NCBI RefSeq assembly: GCF_900102625.1
Contig: NZ_FMZC01000008.1
Coordinates: 62,001 to 126,000 of the forward strand
DNA: 64,000 nt
Reading direction: 5' to 3'
Origin: Paracidovorax valerianellae
GTDB taxonomy: Bacteria > Pseudomonadota > Gammaproteobacteria > Burkholderiales > Burkholderiaceae_C
The notes under the pieces are model-generated. The model did no database searches, had not been told where the DNA came from, and was given only the letters and a program-made list of their open reading frames with translations. Shown piece after piece: positions 56,747 to 64,000 of the stretch; positions within the stretch are counted from its first letter, which is position 1, and each line of letters opens with the position of its first letter. The translations under genes and the position numbers were made by a program.

Positions 56747-58729
56747 TCAGATGTCCACTTCCACGGCATCGCCGTGCAGTTCCATCAGTTCGCGACGCGC
56801 GGCCGCTTCGCCCTTGCCCATCAGCTTGGTGATGAGGCCTTCGGTGGCGGCGAAATCCATGTCGCCCAGTTGCACGGGCAGCAGGCGGCGCGTGTCGGGG
56901 TTGAGCGTGGTCTCCCACAGCTGCTCGGCGTTCATCTCGCCCAGGCCCTTGAAGCGGCTGATCTGGCATTTTTCGCGCGCCACGCCGTCCTTGGCGCATT
57001 TGTCCAGGATGGCGACCAGTTCGCCGTCGTCCAGCGCGTACATCTTGGAGGCCGGCTTCTTGCCGCGTGCGGGCACGTCCACGCGGAACAGCGGCGGGCG
57101 CGCCACGTAGATGTGGCCCGTCTCGATGAGCTTCGGAAAATGCCGGAAGAACAGCGTGAGCAGCAGCACCTGGATGTGCGAGCCGTCCACGTCGGCGTCC
57201 GACAGGATGCAGACCTTGCCGTAGCGCAGGCCTGAGAGGTCGGGCGAGTCGTTGGGGCCGTGCGGGTCCACGCCGATGGCGACCGAGATGTCGTGGATTT
57301 CGGTGTTGCCGAAGAGCCGGTCGCGGTCCACTTCCCAGGTGTTGAGCACCTTCCCGCGCAGCGGCAGGATGGCCTGGCTTTCCTTGTCGCGGCCCATCTT
57401 GGCGCTGCCGCCGGCTGAATCGCCCTCGACCAGAAACACCTCGTTGTGGGCCAGGTCGCGGCTCTCGCAGTCGGTGAGCTTGCCGGGCAGCACGGCCACG
57501 CCCGAGCCCTTGCGCTTTTCGACCTTCTGGCCGGCCTTCTGGCGCGTCTGCGCCGCCTTGATGGCCAGCTCGGCCAGCTTCTTGCCGTAATCGACGTGCT
57601 GGTTCAGCCACAGCTCGAGCGCGGGGCGCACGAAGCCGCTCACCAGCCGCACGGCATCGCGTGAATTCAGGCGTTCCTTGATCTGGCCCTGGAACTGCGG
57701 GTCGAGCACCTTGGCCGACAGCACGTAGCTGGCGCGGGCGAAGACGTCTTCGGGCAGCAGCTTCACGCCCTTCGGTAACAGCGAGTGCAGTTCGATGAAG
57801 CTCTTCACCGCATTGAACAGGCCGTCGCGCAGGCCGCTTTCGTGCGTGCCGCCCGCGCTGGTGGGAATCAGGTTGACGTAGCTCTCGCGCACCGGGTGGC
57901 CGTCTTCGGTGAAGGCCACGCACCAGGACGCGCCCTCGCCTTCGGCAAAGCTCTCGTTGTGCCGGTCGGCAAAGCCTTCGCCCTCGAAGAGCGGAATCAC
58001 GGGGTCGCCGTTCAGGGTCTGGCCCAGGTAGTCGCGCAGGCCGCCCTTGTACTGCCAGGTCTGCGTCTCGCGCGTCTTTTCGTTCACCAGCGAGACGGAC
58101 ACGCCAGGCATCAGCACCGCCTTGCTGCGCAGCAGGTGCGTGAGCTCGGCCATGGGCAGCGCGGTCGCCTCGAAGTATTTACCGTCGGGCCACACGCGCA
58201 CGGTGGTGCCCTGCTTGCGCTCGCCGGCGGCCAGCGGCCGGGCGACCAGCGGCTCGGTCACGTCGCCGCCTTCGAACACCAGGCGGGCAACCTTGCCTTC
58301 GCGGTGGGTGCTGGCCTCCAGCCGCAGCGCCAGCGCATTGGTCACCGACACGCCCACGCCGTGCAGCCCGCCCGAGAAGCTGTAGGCGCCGCCCGAGCCC
58401 TTGTCGAACTTGCCGCCCGCGTGCAGCCGCGTGAAGACCAGTTCGATCACCGGCGCCTTCTCTTCGGGGTGCAGGCCGAACGGAATGCCGCGGCCGTCGT
58501 CTTCCACGCTCACCGAGCCGTCGGCATGCAGCGTGACCTTGATCTTCTTGCCATGGCCGGCCAGGGCTTCGTCGGCCGCGTTGTCCAGCACTTCCTGAAT
58601 GATGTGCAGCGGGTTGTCGGTGCGGGTGTACATGCCCGGACGCTGCTTGACAGGCTCCAGTCCCTTGAGGACGCGGATCGAACCTTCGGAATATTCGCTG
58701 GGTGGAGTGGAGGAGGGTTTGGCTGCCAT
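56747..58729 (-). CDS. parE: DNA topoisomerase IV subunit B
   Basis: The 660-residue ATPase subunit has the GHKL motifs EVLDNAADEALAGH, DDGRGIPFGLH and GGLHGVGVSVTNAL, and the TOPRIM motifs EGDSAGGSAKMGRDKESQAI and ILSDADVDGSHI. The signature VKQRPGMYTRTDNPLHI distinguishes it as ParE rather than GyrB. The ATG at 58729 gives the family N-terminus. It is the first gene of the parE - transglycosylase - parC operon and is divergent from an MFS transporter. Confidence 0.97.
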   Translation of the reverse strand: MAAKPSSTPPSEYSEGSIRVLKGLEPVKQRPGMYTRTDNPLHIIQEVLDNAADEALAGHGKKIKVTLHADGSVSVEDDGRGIPFGLHPEEKAPVIELVFTRLHAGGKFDKGSGGAYSFSGGLHGVGVSVTNALALRLEASTHREGKVARLVFEGGDVTEPLVARPLAAGERKQGTTVRVWPDGKYFEATALPMAELTHLLRSKAVLMPGVSVSLVNEKTRETQTWQYKGGLRDYLGQTLNGDPVIPLFEGEGFADRHNESFAEGEGASWCVAFTEDGHPVRESYVNLIPTSAGGTHESGLRDGLFNAVKSFIELHSLLPKGVKLLPEDVFARASYVLSAKVLDPQFQGQIKERLNSRDAVRLVSGFVRPALELWLNQHVDYGKKLAELAIKAAQTRQKAGQKVEKRKGSGVAVLPGKLTDCESRDLAHNEVFLVEGDSAGGSAKMGRDKESQAILPLRGKVLNTWEVDRDRLFGNTEIHDISVAIGVDPHGPNDSPDLSGLRYGKVCILSDADVDGSHIQVLLLTLFFRHFPKLIETGHIYVARPPLFRVDVPARGKKPASKMYALDDGELVAILDKCAKDGVAREKCQISRFKGLGEMNAEQLWETTLNPDTRRLLPVQLGDMDFAATEGLITKLMGKGEAAARRELMELHGDAVEVDI

Positions 58730-58865
58730 GGGGGCGGATTGTAGTGCCGCAGGGCCTGGCGGGCTGTATGCAAACCCAGTTCCTATGGAAGACCCGGGGA
58801 ATCTTTCTGCGGAATGCACCGTGGCGGCAGAGGCGCGATCTTCTCGGTTTGGCTACATTTGCCGG

Positions 58866-60080
58866 ATGCAGCAAGACCCCAAAAAACTGTCCATGGCCCA
58901 GGTTCTGATGTGCGGCGCCGCCATCGTCACGCTGTCGATGGGCATCCGCCACGGCTTCGGGCTGTGGCTGCAGCCCATCACGCAGGACATGGGCTGGACC
59001 CGCCAGTCGTTCGCGTTGGCCATCGCCATCCAGAACCTCGCCTGGGGCTGCTTCGGGATTTTCGCGGGCATGGCGGCCGACCGGTTCGGCGCCTTCCGCG
59101 TGCTCATCGGCGGGGCCGTGCTGTACGGCCTGGGACTGGTAGGCATGGCCCTGTCGCCCACGCCGACGCTCTTCGCGCTGACGGCGGGCGTGCTGATCGG
59201 CGCGGCGCAGGCGGGCACCACCTACGCGGTGATCTACGGCGTGCTGGGCCGGCAGATCGCACCGGAGAAGCGATCGTGGGCCATGGGCGTGGCGGCAGCG
59301 GCCGGCTCGTTCGGGCAGTTCCTGATGGTGCCGGTCGAAGGCCAGCTCATCGTGCGGCTGGGCTGGCAGGAAGCGCTGCTGGTGCTCTCCGCCTTCGTGC
59401 TGCTGATCGTGCCGCTGGCGTTCGGCCTGCGCGAACCGGGCTTTCAGGGCCGCGCGGCCGGCCAGCGCTCGCAGACGGTGGTCCAGGCGATGGGCGAGGC
59501 CCTGCGCTACCCAAGCTTTCTGATGCTGACCGCGGGCTACTTCGTGTGCGGCTTCCAGGTAGTTTTCATCGGCGTGCACATGCCCAGCTACCTCAAGGAC
59601 CACGGCATGTCGCCGCAGGTCGCCAGCTACGCGCTCGCGCTGATCGGGCTGTTCAACGTGTTCGGCACCTACATCGCCGGCACGCTGGGCCAGCGCAACC
59701 CCAAGCGCTACATCCTCGCCTTCATCTACTTCGCGCGCGCCGTGGTGATCACCATCTTCCTGCTGGTGCCGCTGACGCCCATGTCGGTGTACGTGTTCTC
59801 GGCCGTGATGGGCGCGCTCTGGCTCTCCACCGTGCCGCCCACCAACGCCACGGTCGCGCAGATCTTCGGCGTGCAGCACCTGTCCATGCTGGGCGGGTTC
59901 GTGTTCTTCAGCCACCAGATCGGCAGCTTCCTGGGCGTGTGGCTGGGTGGCTATCTGTATGACACCACCGGCAGCTACGACGTGGTCTGGTACCTGTCGA
60001 TCGGCCTGGGCGTGCTCGCCGGGCTGGTGAATCTGCCGGTGAAGGAAGGCCCCATCCACCGGGCGCCACAACCCGCATGA
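58866..60080 (+). CDS. Major facilitator superfamily transporter
   Basis: The 404-residue protein has 12 predicted membrane helices. The first contains IVTLSMGIRHGFGLWLQPIT, the loop between helices 2 and 3 has GMAADRFGAFRV, and the second half begins after a short loop near residue 200. It resembles oxalate/formate or monocarboxylate-type MFS carriers; the substrate is unknown. No strong ribosome-binding site is seen. It overlaps by four bases with a 63-codon gene. Confidence 0.88.
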   Translation: MQQDPKKLSMAQVLMCGAAIVTLSMGIRHGFGLWLQPITQDMGWTRQSFALAIAIQNLAWGCFGIFAGMAADRFGAFRVLIGGAVLYGLGLVGMALSPTPTLFALTAGVLIGAAQAGTTYAVIYGVLGRQIAPEKRSWAMGVAAAAGSFGQFLMVPVEGQLIVRLGWQEALLVLSAFVLLIVPLAFGLREPGFQGRAAGQRSQTVVQAMGEALRYPSFLMLTAGYFVCGFQVVFIGVHMPSYLKDHGMSPQVASYALALIGLFNVFGTYIAGTLGQRNPKRYILAFIYFARAVVITIFLLVPLTPMSVYVFSAVMGALWLSTVPPTNATVAQIFGVQHLSMLGGFVFFSHQIGSFLGVWLGGYLYDTTGSYDVVWYLSIGLGVLAGLVNLPVKEGPIHRAPQPA

Positions 60081-60268
60081 ACGGACACGAGATGCGCACC
60101 ACCCCGCCCGGCCCCGCCCACAGCGCGCCGCGCCGGTCGGCCGGCGCCCGGCGGCGCGCCTGGGTCTGGGCCGCCGCGGGCGCCGTGCTGCTGGGCACCG
60201 TCTTCCTGCTGTACGCCGAGCCGGACTTCGTGGTGATGATGGCCGACCAGATGTGGGCGTGCTTCTGA
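60077..60268 (+). CDS. Small membrane protein coupled to the MFS transporter
   Basis: The 63-residue product has a basic N-terminal 25 residues, one membrane helix (VWAAAGAVLLGTVFLLYAEP) and a C-terminus MMADQMWACF. It starts in an ATGA overlap with the MFS stop codon. Similar small proteins ending in ADQ-x-WACF are common next to genes in Comamonadaceae by my recollection, but the role is unknown; a small accessory subunit is possible. Confidence 0.65.
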   Translation: MNGHEMRTTPPGPAHSAPRRSAGARRRAWVWAAAGAVLLGTVFLLYAEPDFVVMMADQMWACF

Positions 60269-60285
60269 AAGCCCTTGCATCAAAA

Positions 60286-60337
60286 CGGCCTCCAGCGCAT
60301 ATTCCCCTAGGGAGTATTGCTATTAATTCAATAGCAT
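60286..60337. repeat. Dispersed Comamonadaceae-type repeat, copy 6
   Basis: CGGCCTCCAGCGCATATTCC, then CCTAGGGAGTATTGCTATTAA and TTCAATAGCATG, aligns with copy 4 in reverse complement. The palindromes CCTAGG and GCTATTAATTCAATAGC are visible. The ATG of the methyltransferase gene abuts its end. Confidence 0.75.
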
Positions 60338-60902
60338 GACGCCTTCACACGCCATCGAGCCGCCCTCGGCACCATCCGAATGGGTCCGGCGCTGGGCCCA
60401 CCTCGTCGCGCCGGGCGGGAGCGTGCTGGACGTGGCCTGCGGCACGGGCCGCCATCTGCGCTGGTTCCACGGCCGCGGCCACCCCGTGGCGGGCGTGGAC
60501 CGGGACCGCGAGGCCATCGCGCCGCTCCATGATCTGGGCGAAGTGGTCTGCGCCGACATCGAGGCCGGGCCGTGGCCGTTCGCCGGCCGCACTTTCGATG
60601 CCGTCGTCGTCACCCGTTACCTGTGGCGCCCGTTGATGCCCACGCTGATCGCCAGCGTGGCGCCGGGCGGCGTGCTGCTGTACGAGACGTTCGCCGCCGG
60701 CAACGAAACCGTCGGCCGCCCGTCGCGGCCCGACTTTCTGCTGCGCCCCGGGGAACTGCTGCAGGCCTGTACGGGTCTGTGCACGGTGGCCTATGAAGAT
60801 GGCTTCCTCGATGCGCCCGAGCGGTTCGTTCAGCGCATCGCCGCCGTCCGCCTCCCACAGGGGGCTGCGCCAGGGCGACACAGGCTGGCACCGCCGCTCT
60901 AG
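60336..60902 (+). CDS. Class I SAM-dependent methyltransferase
   Basis: The 188-residue protein has motif [21 protein letters not shown] (about 28-47), the acidic ribose-binding residue in [11 protein letters not shown], and [20 protein letters not shown] in the motif IV region. The substrate is unknown. The ATG is at the end of a dispersed repeat and has no ribosome-binding site. The gene lies just before dapA, whose start is 36 bases downstream of its stop codon. Confidence 0.85.
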   Translation: MTPSHAIEPPSAPSEWVRRWAHLVAPGGSVLDVACGTGRHLRWFHGRGHPVAGVDRDREAIAPLHDLGEVVCADIEAGPWPFAGRTFDAVVVTRYLWRPLMPTLIASVAPGGVLLYETFAAGNETVGRPSRPDFLLRPGELLQACTGLCTVAYEDGFLDAPERFVQRIAAVRLPQGAAPGRHRLAPPL

Positions 60903-60937
60903 TTAGAATGCGCCTTTACCCGTTTTCCACCGCGGAC

Positions 60938-61831
60938 ATGACCCTTCCCAGCTCTCTCACCGGCAGCATCGTCGCCCTCGTCACTCCCATGCACGAGGAC
61001 GGCAGCGTGGACTACCCCACCCTGCGCCAACTGATCGACTGGCACATCGCCGAGGGCACCGACTGCATCGGCGTGGTGGGCACCACCGGCGAGTCGCCCA
61101 CGGTGAACGTCGAAGAACACTGCGAGATCATCCGCGTGGCCGTCGAACAGTCGGCCAAGCGCGTGCCCATCATGGCCGGCTGCGGCGCCAACTCCACGGC
61201 CGAGGCCATCGAACTGGCCCGCTTCGCCAAGACCGTCGGCGCCGACACGCAGCTGCAGGTCGTCCCCTACTACAACAAGCCCACGCAAGAGGGCCAGTAC
61301 CAGCACTTTAAGGCCATCGCCGAAGCCGTGGGCGACCTGCCCATCGTGCTGTACAACGTGCCCGGCCGCTCGGTGGCCGATATGCTGCACGACACCGTGC
61401 TGCGCCTGGCCCAGGTGCCCGGCATCATCGGCATCAAGGAAGCCACCGGCAACATCGAGCGGGCGCAATGGCTGATCCGCGACGTGCCCAAGGGCTTCGC
61501 CGTCTATTCGGGCGACGACCCGACCGCCGTGGCGCTCATGCTCTGCGGCGGCCAGGGCAACATCAGCGTGACCGCCAACGTGGCGCCGCGCCTCATGCAC
61601 GAACTGTGCGTGGCCGCCCTGGCCGGCGACGTGCGCCGTGCCATGGAAATCCAGTTCAAGCTCATGCCCATCCACAAGCAACTGTTCGTCGAAGCCAACC
61701 CGATTCCGGTGAAGTGGGCGATGCACCGCCTGGGCCGTTGCGGCGGCGCGATGCGCCTGCCCATGACCCCGCTGAGCCAGGGCAACGAAGCGGTGGTGGA
61801 AGCCGCCCTTCGCGCCGGCGGCTTGCTGTGA
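60938..61831 (+). CDS. dapA: 4-hydroxy-tetrahydrodipicolinate synthase
   Basis: The 297-residue aldolase condenses pyruvate with aspartate semialdehyde in lysine and diaminopimelate synthesis. The Schiff-base lysine is in [11 protein letters not shown], the proton relay tyrosine in VLYNVPGRS, and the substrate loop in [10 protein letters not shown]. The ATG at 60938 gives the family start [18 protein letters not shown]. It is followed by bamC and an MBL hydrolase gene, a common Burkholderiales order. Confidence 0.97.
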   Translation: MTLPSSLTGSIVALVTPMHEDGSVDYPTLRQLIDWHIAEGTDCIGVVGTTGESPTVNVEEHCEIIRVAVEQSAKRVPIMAGCGANSTAEAIELARFAKTVGADTQLQVVPYYNKPTQEGQYQHFKAIAEAVGDLPIVLYNVPGRSVADMLHDTVLRLAQVPGIIGIKEATGNIERAQWLIRDVPKGFAVYSGDDPTAVALMLCGGQGNISVTANVAPRLMHELCVAALAGDVRRAMEIQFKLMPIHKQLFVEANPIPVKWAMHRLGRCGGAMRLPMTPLSQGNEAVVEAALRAGGLL

Positions 61832-61883
61832 CCCTGCCGCATTGCCCGCACCGCTCCCCCCAGACATCAAAGAGGATTTCCGC

Positions 61884-62972
61884 GTGAACGCTATCAACCG
61901 CCTGGGCCTGCTGGGCCTTGCCATGGCCCTGTCTGCCTGCTCCGTCCTGGAAAACGACAAGATCGACTACAAGAGCGCCACCAAGGGGGCGACGCTCGAA
62001 GTGCCCCCCGACCTGAACCAGATCTCGCGCGATTCGCGCTATGCGGTGCCCGGCGGCGTGGTGTCGGCAGCGGCCTTCGAGGCCGGCCAGTCGCAAAAGC
62101 CCGTGGGCTCCGTCAACGCGGCCACCCGCACCATCGGCGACGTGCGCATCGAGCGCGACGGCAACCAGCGCTGGCTGGTCGTGACCCGCCCCGCCGACGC
62201 CCTGTGGGACCCGGTGCGCGACTTTTGGACCGAGAACGGCTTCGTGCTGGTGCAGGACCAGGCCAACCTCGGCATCATGGAAACCGACTGGGCCGAAAAC
62301 CGCGCCAAGCTGCCCCAGGACATCATCCGTTCCACCATCGGCAAGATGTTCGACTCGGTCTACTCCACCGGCGAGCGCGACAAGTTCCGCACCCGCCTGG
62401 AGCGCGGCCCCAACGGCAGCACCGAGATCTTCATCAGCCACCGCGGCATGGTCGAGGTCTATACCTCCGCACAGAAGGAAAGCACCGTGTGGCAACCCCG
62501 CCCGGTCGATCCTGAACTGGAAACCGAATTCCTGCGCCGCCTGATGGTCAAGCTGGGCGTGAGCCAGGAACAATCCCGTGCCATCGCCGCCGCACCGGCG
62601 CAGCAAGTGCCCACGGCCCGCATGGCGCGCCAGGGCAACGTGCCCGTGGTCGAGATGGACGAGAACTTCGACCGCGCCTGGCGCCGTGTCGGCCTGGCGC
62701 TCGACCGCACCGGCTTCACCGTGGAAGACCGCGACCGCGCGCAAGGCGTGTACTTCGTGCGCTACGCCGAGCCCACCGAGAAGAAAGACCCCGGTTTCTT
62801 CGGCAAGCTGCTGGGCCGCTCTTCGGATGCCGCAGCGCCCGTCAAGTACCGCGTCGTGGTGCGCAGCGTCGAGAACAAGAGCACCGTCTCGGTGTTGAAC
62901 GCCGCCGGCACGCCGGAAACCTCGGCCAACGCCGAGCGCATCGTCCGCGTGCTGACGGACGACCTGAAGTAA
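61884..62972 (+). CDS. bamC: Outer membrane assembly lipoprotein BamC
   Basis: The 362-residue lipoprotein starts with GTG at 61884 after AAAGAGG. The lipobox is LSAC near residue 20 (GLAMALSACSVL). Two helix-grip domains follow an unstructured N-terminal part that contacts BamD, with VEVYTSAQKESTVWQPRPVD between them. It is an accessory part of the beta-barrel assembly machine in the outer membrane. The length is slightly greater than the E. coli protein, usual for beta-proteobacteria. Confidence 0.93.
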   Translation: MNAINRLGLLGLAMALSACSVLENDKIDYKSATKGATLEVPPDLNQISRDSRYAVPGGVVSAAAFEAGQSQKPVGSVNAATRTIGDVRIERDGNQRWLVVTRPADALWDPVRDFWTENGFVLVQDQANLGIMETDWAENRAKLPQDIIRSTIGKMFDSVYSTGERDKFRTRLERGPNGSTEIFISHRGMVEVYTSAQKESTVWQPRPVDPELETEFLRRLMVKLGVSQEQSRAIAAAPAQQVPTARMARQGNVPVVEMDENFDRAWRRVGLALDRTGFTVEDRDRAQGVYFVRYAEPTEKKDPGFFGKLLGRSSDAAAPVKYRVVVRSVENKSTVSVLNAAGTPETSANAERIVRVLTDDLK

Positions 62973-62991
62973 TACGGGGGCCCGGGGCTGC

Positions 62992-63771
62992 GTGCTGCGT
63001 TTCAAGAACCTGGGCAGCGGCAGTACGGGCAACGCCACCGTCGTTGAGGGGCGCAGCGGCACGCAGGTGCGGCGCCTGCTCATCGACTGCGGACTGGGCC
63101 CACGGCAGCTGGCAGTGCGCCTGGGCGCAGCCGGCCTTTCGATCGATGACCTCGATGCCCTCTTCATCACCCACGAGCATTCGGACCACGTGGGCTGCAT
63201 GGAAAAACTGGCGCTACGGCACCGCATTCCCGTCTGGATGAGCCATGGCACGCATGCCGCCATCGGCGCGCCCCTGCTGGACGGCCTGCTGAACATCGCC
63301 CAGGACGGCGTGCCCATCGACATGGGCGCATTCGAGGCCCTGCCCTTCACCGTGCCGCACGATGCCCGTGAGCCGCTCCAGCTGCGCTGCAGCGATGGCG
63401 AAACGCACATCGGCCTGCTCACCGACCTGGGCCACGCGACGGACCATGTGCTGGCCCACCTGGAAGGCTGCCACGCCCTGCTGCTCGAATCCAACCACGA
63501 CCCGGAACTGCTGGCCGGCTCCAGCTATCCGGCCTTCTTGAAACGCCGCATCGGCGGCCTCTACGGCCATCTGGCGAACACCGTGGCGGCCGACATCCTG
63601 CGGGCCATGCAGCACACCGGCCTGAGCCGTGTGGTCGCGGCGCACCTGAGCGCCCAGAACAACCGCCCCGAACTCGCCCAGGCTGCGCTGGCCACCGCCC
63701 TGGGATGGGAGCTGTCGCAGGTGGATGTGGCCAGCCCGGTCACCGGGTCCGACTGGATCGCCTGCCACTGA
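62992..63771 (+). CDS. Metallo-beta-lactamase-fold hydrolase (YycJ/WalJ-like)
   Basis: The 259-residue protein begins MLRFKNLGSGSTGNATVVEG (GTG start) and has the metal-binding motif ITHEHSDHVGCMEKL near residues 59-73, with further ligands in TDLGHATDHV. Proteins of this group include YycJ-type exonucleases or phosphodiesterases. It is the third gene after dapA and bamC. The substrate is not known. Confidence 0.9.
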   Translation: MLRFKNLGSGSTGNATVVEGRSGTQVRRLLIDCGLGPRQLAVRLGAAGLSIDDLDALFITHEHSDHVGCMEKLALRHRIPVWMSHGTHAAIGAPLLDGLLNIAQDGVPIDMGAFEALPFTVPHDAREPLQLRCSDGETHIGLLTDLGHATDHVLAHLEGCHALLLESNHDPELLAGSSYPAFLKRRIGGLYGHLANTVAADILRAMQHTGLSRVVAAHLSAQNNRPELAQAALATALGWELSQVDVASPVTGSDWIACH

Positions 63772-63858
63772 GGCGCCCCGCGCAGCGCAAAGCCCCGCGC
63801 AAGAACGCCGCCTCACAGACCGCAGGCCGGCGCAAGAACAAAGACACCCCAGAAACAA

Positions 63859-63889
63859 AAAAGCCCCGACCTGGTGGTACGGGGCTTTT
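63859..63889. terminator. Bidirectional terminator
   Basis: AAAAGCCCCG (63859-63868) pairs with CGGGGCTTTT (63880-63889) around an 11-base loop. A- and T-runs on both sides suit termination of the metallo-hydrolase operon and of the converging gene at the right edge. Confidence 0.8.
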
Positions 63890-63934
63890 GCCGGGTCTTC
63901 AGTCACCCAAGGTGCCGAAGACCGGTGGCTGCAA

Positions 63935-64000
63935 TTACTTGGCGGTCGAAGCGGCAGCGGCTGCGGCAGCTGCGTCGGCAGCAGCCTTGGCGGCGTCGCC
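63935..64000 (-). CDS. C-terminal end of an alanine-rich protein (partial)
   Basis: Only the last 21 residues are visible, beginning GDAAKAAADAAAAAAAASTAK on the minus strand. Such A/K-rich tails occur in phasins and histone-like proteins of Burkholderiales; the family cannot be decided from this fragment. Confidence 0.55.
   Translation of the reverse strand, partial: GDAAKAAADAAAAAAAASTAK

Overview
The window is 64 kb of GC-rich proteobacterial chromosome. Gene families, operon arrangements (dapA-bamC-MBL hydrolase, parE-transglycosylase-parC, DUF3649-PepSY-DUF3325-TonB receptor) and a dispersed intergenic repeat of the type seen in Comamonadaceae point to a Burkholderiales bacterium close to Acidovorax. 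The genus is an inference; no rRNA, tRNA, CRISPR array, transposase or replication origin was recognised.

Layout. 1-7.1 kb: end of a TIGR03118-type protein, an unknown gene, a two-subunit sodium:solute symporter, and ppsA with its divergent regulator ppsR. 7.2-9.5 kb: an accessory patch with a lysozyme-like gene overlapping a small membrane gene (a possible toxin/immunity pair), a small unknown gene, and a GAF gene broken by one amber codon behind a Fur-like palindrome. 9.5-17.7 kb: LysR regulator with a divergent TctC-type binding protein, a ModA-like binding protein, a phosphocholine-type phospholipase C with a small lipoprotein, and ahpC/ahpF. 17.8-19.1 kb: a second accessory patch with a possible ADP-ribosyltransferase toxin, an overlapping small membrane gene and a Mor-type phage activator remnant carrying an amber codon. 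19.2-27.9 kb: bacterioferritin, then a Fur-box-headed iron uptake cluster with two TonB-dependent receptors. 27.9-38.4 kb: LysE exporter, aldehyde dehydrogenase, an RND efflux operon with a MerR/SoxR-type promoter, an alpha/beta hydrolase-fold protein lacking its nucleophile, and a LysR regulator. 38.5-43.4 kb: small orphan genes, including a frameshifted IPTL-CTERM protein. 43.4-64 kb: alpha-E/ATP-grasp pair, comEC, two chemoreceptors around a RidA gene, the parE-parC operon, an MFS transporter, dapA, bamC and a metallo-hydrolase.

The main coherent systems are PEP synthase with its regulator, peroxide defence (ahpC/F), iron storage and uptake (bfr plus the TonB cluster), drug efflux, topoisomerase IV, and lysine/outer-membrane assembly genes. 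The less ordinary signals are the two overlapping toxin/immunity-like pairs, two genes interrupted by single TAG codons, a six-copy repeat that enters comEC in frame and supplies the start region of two genes, and the RND promoter with a 19-bp spacer.
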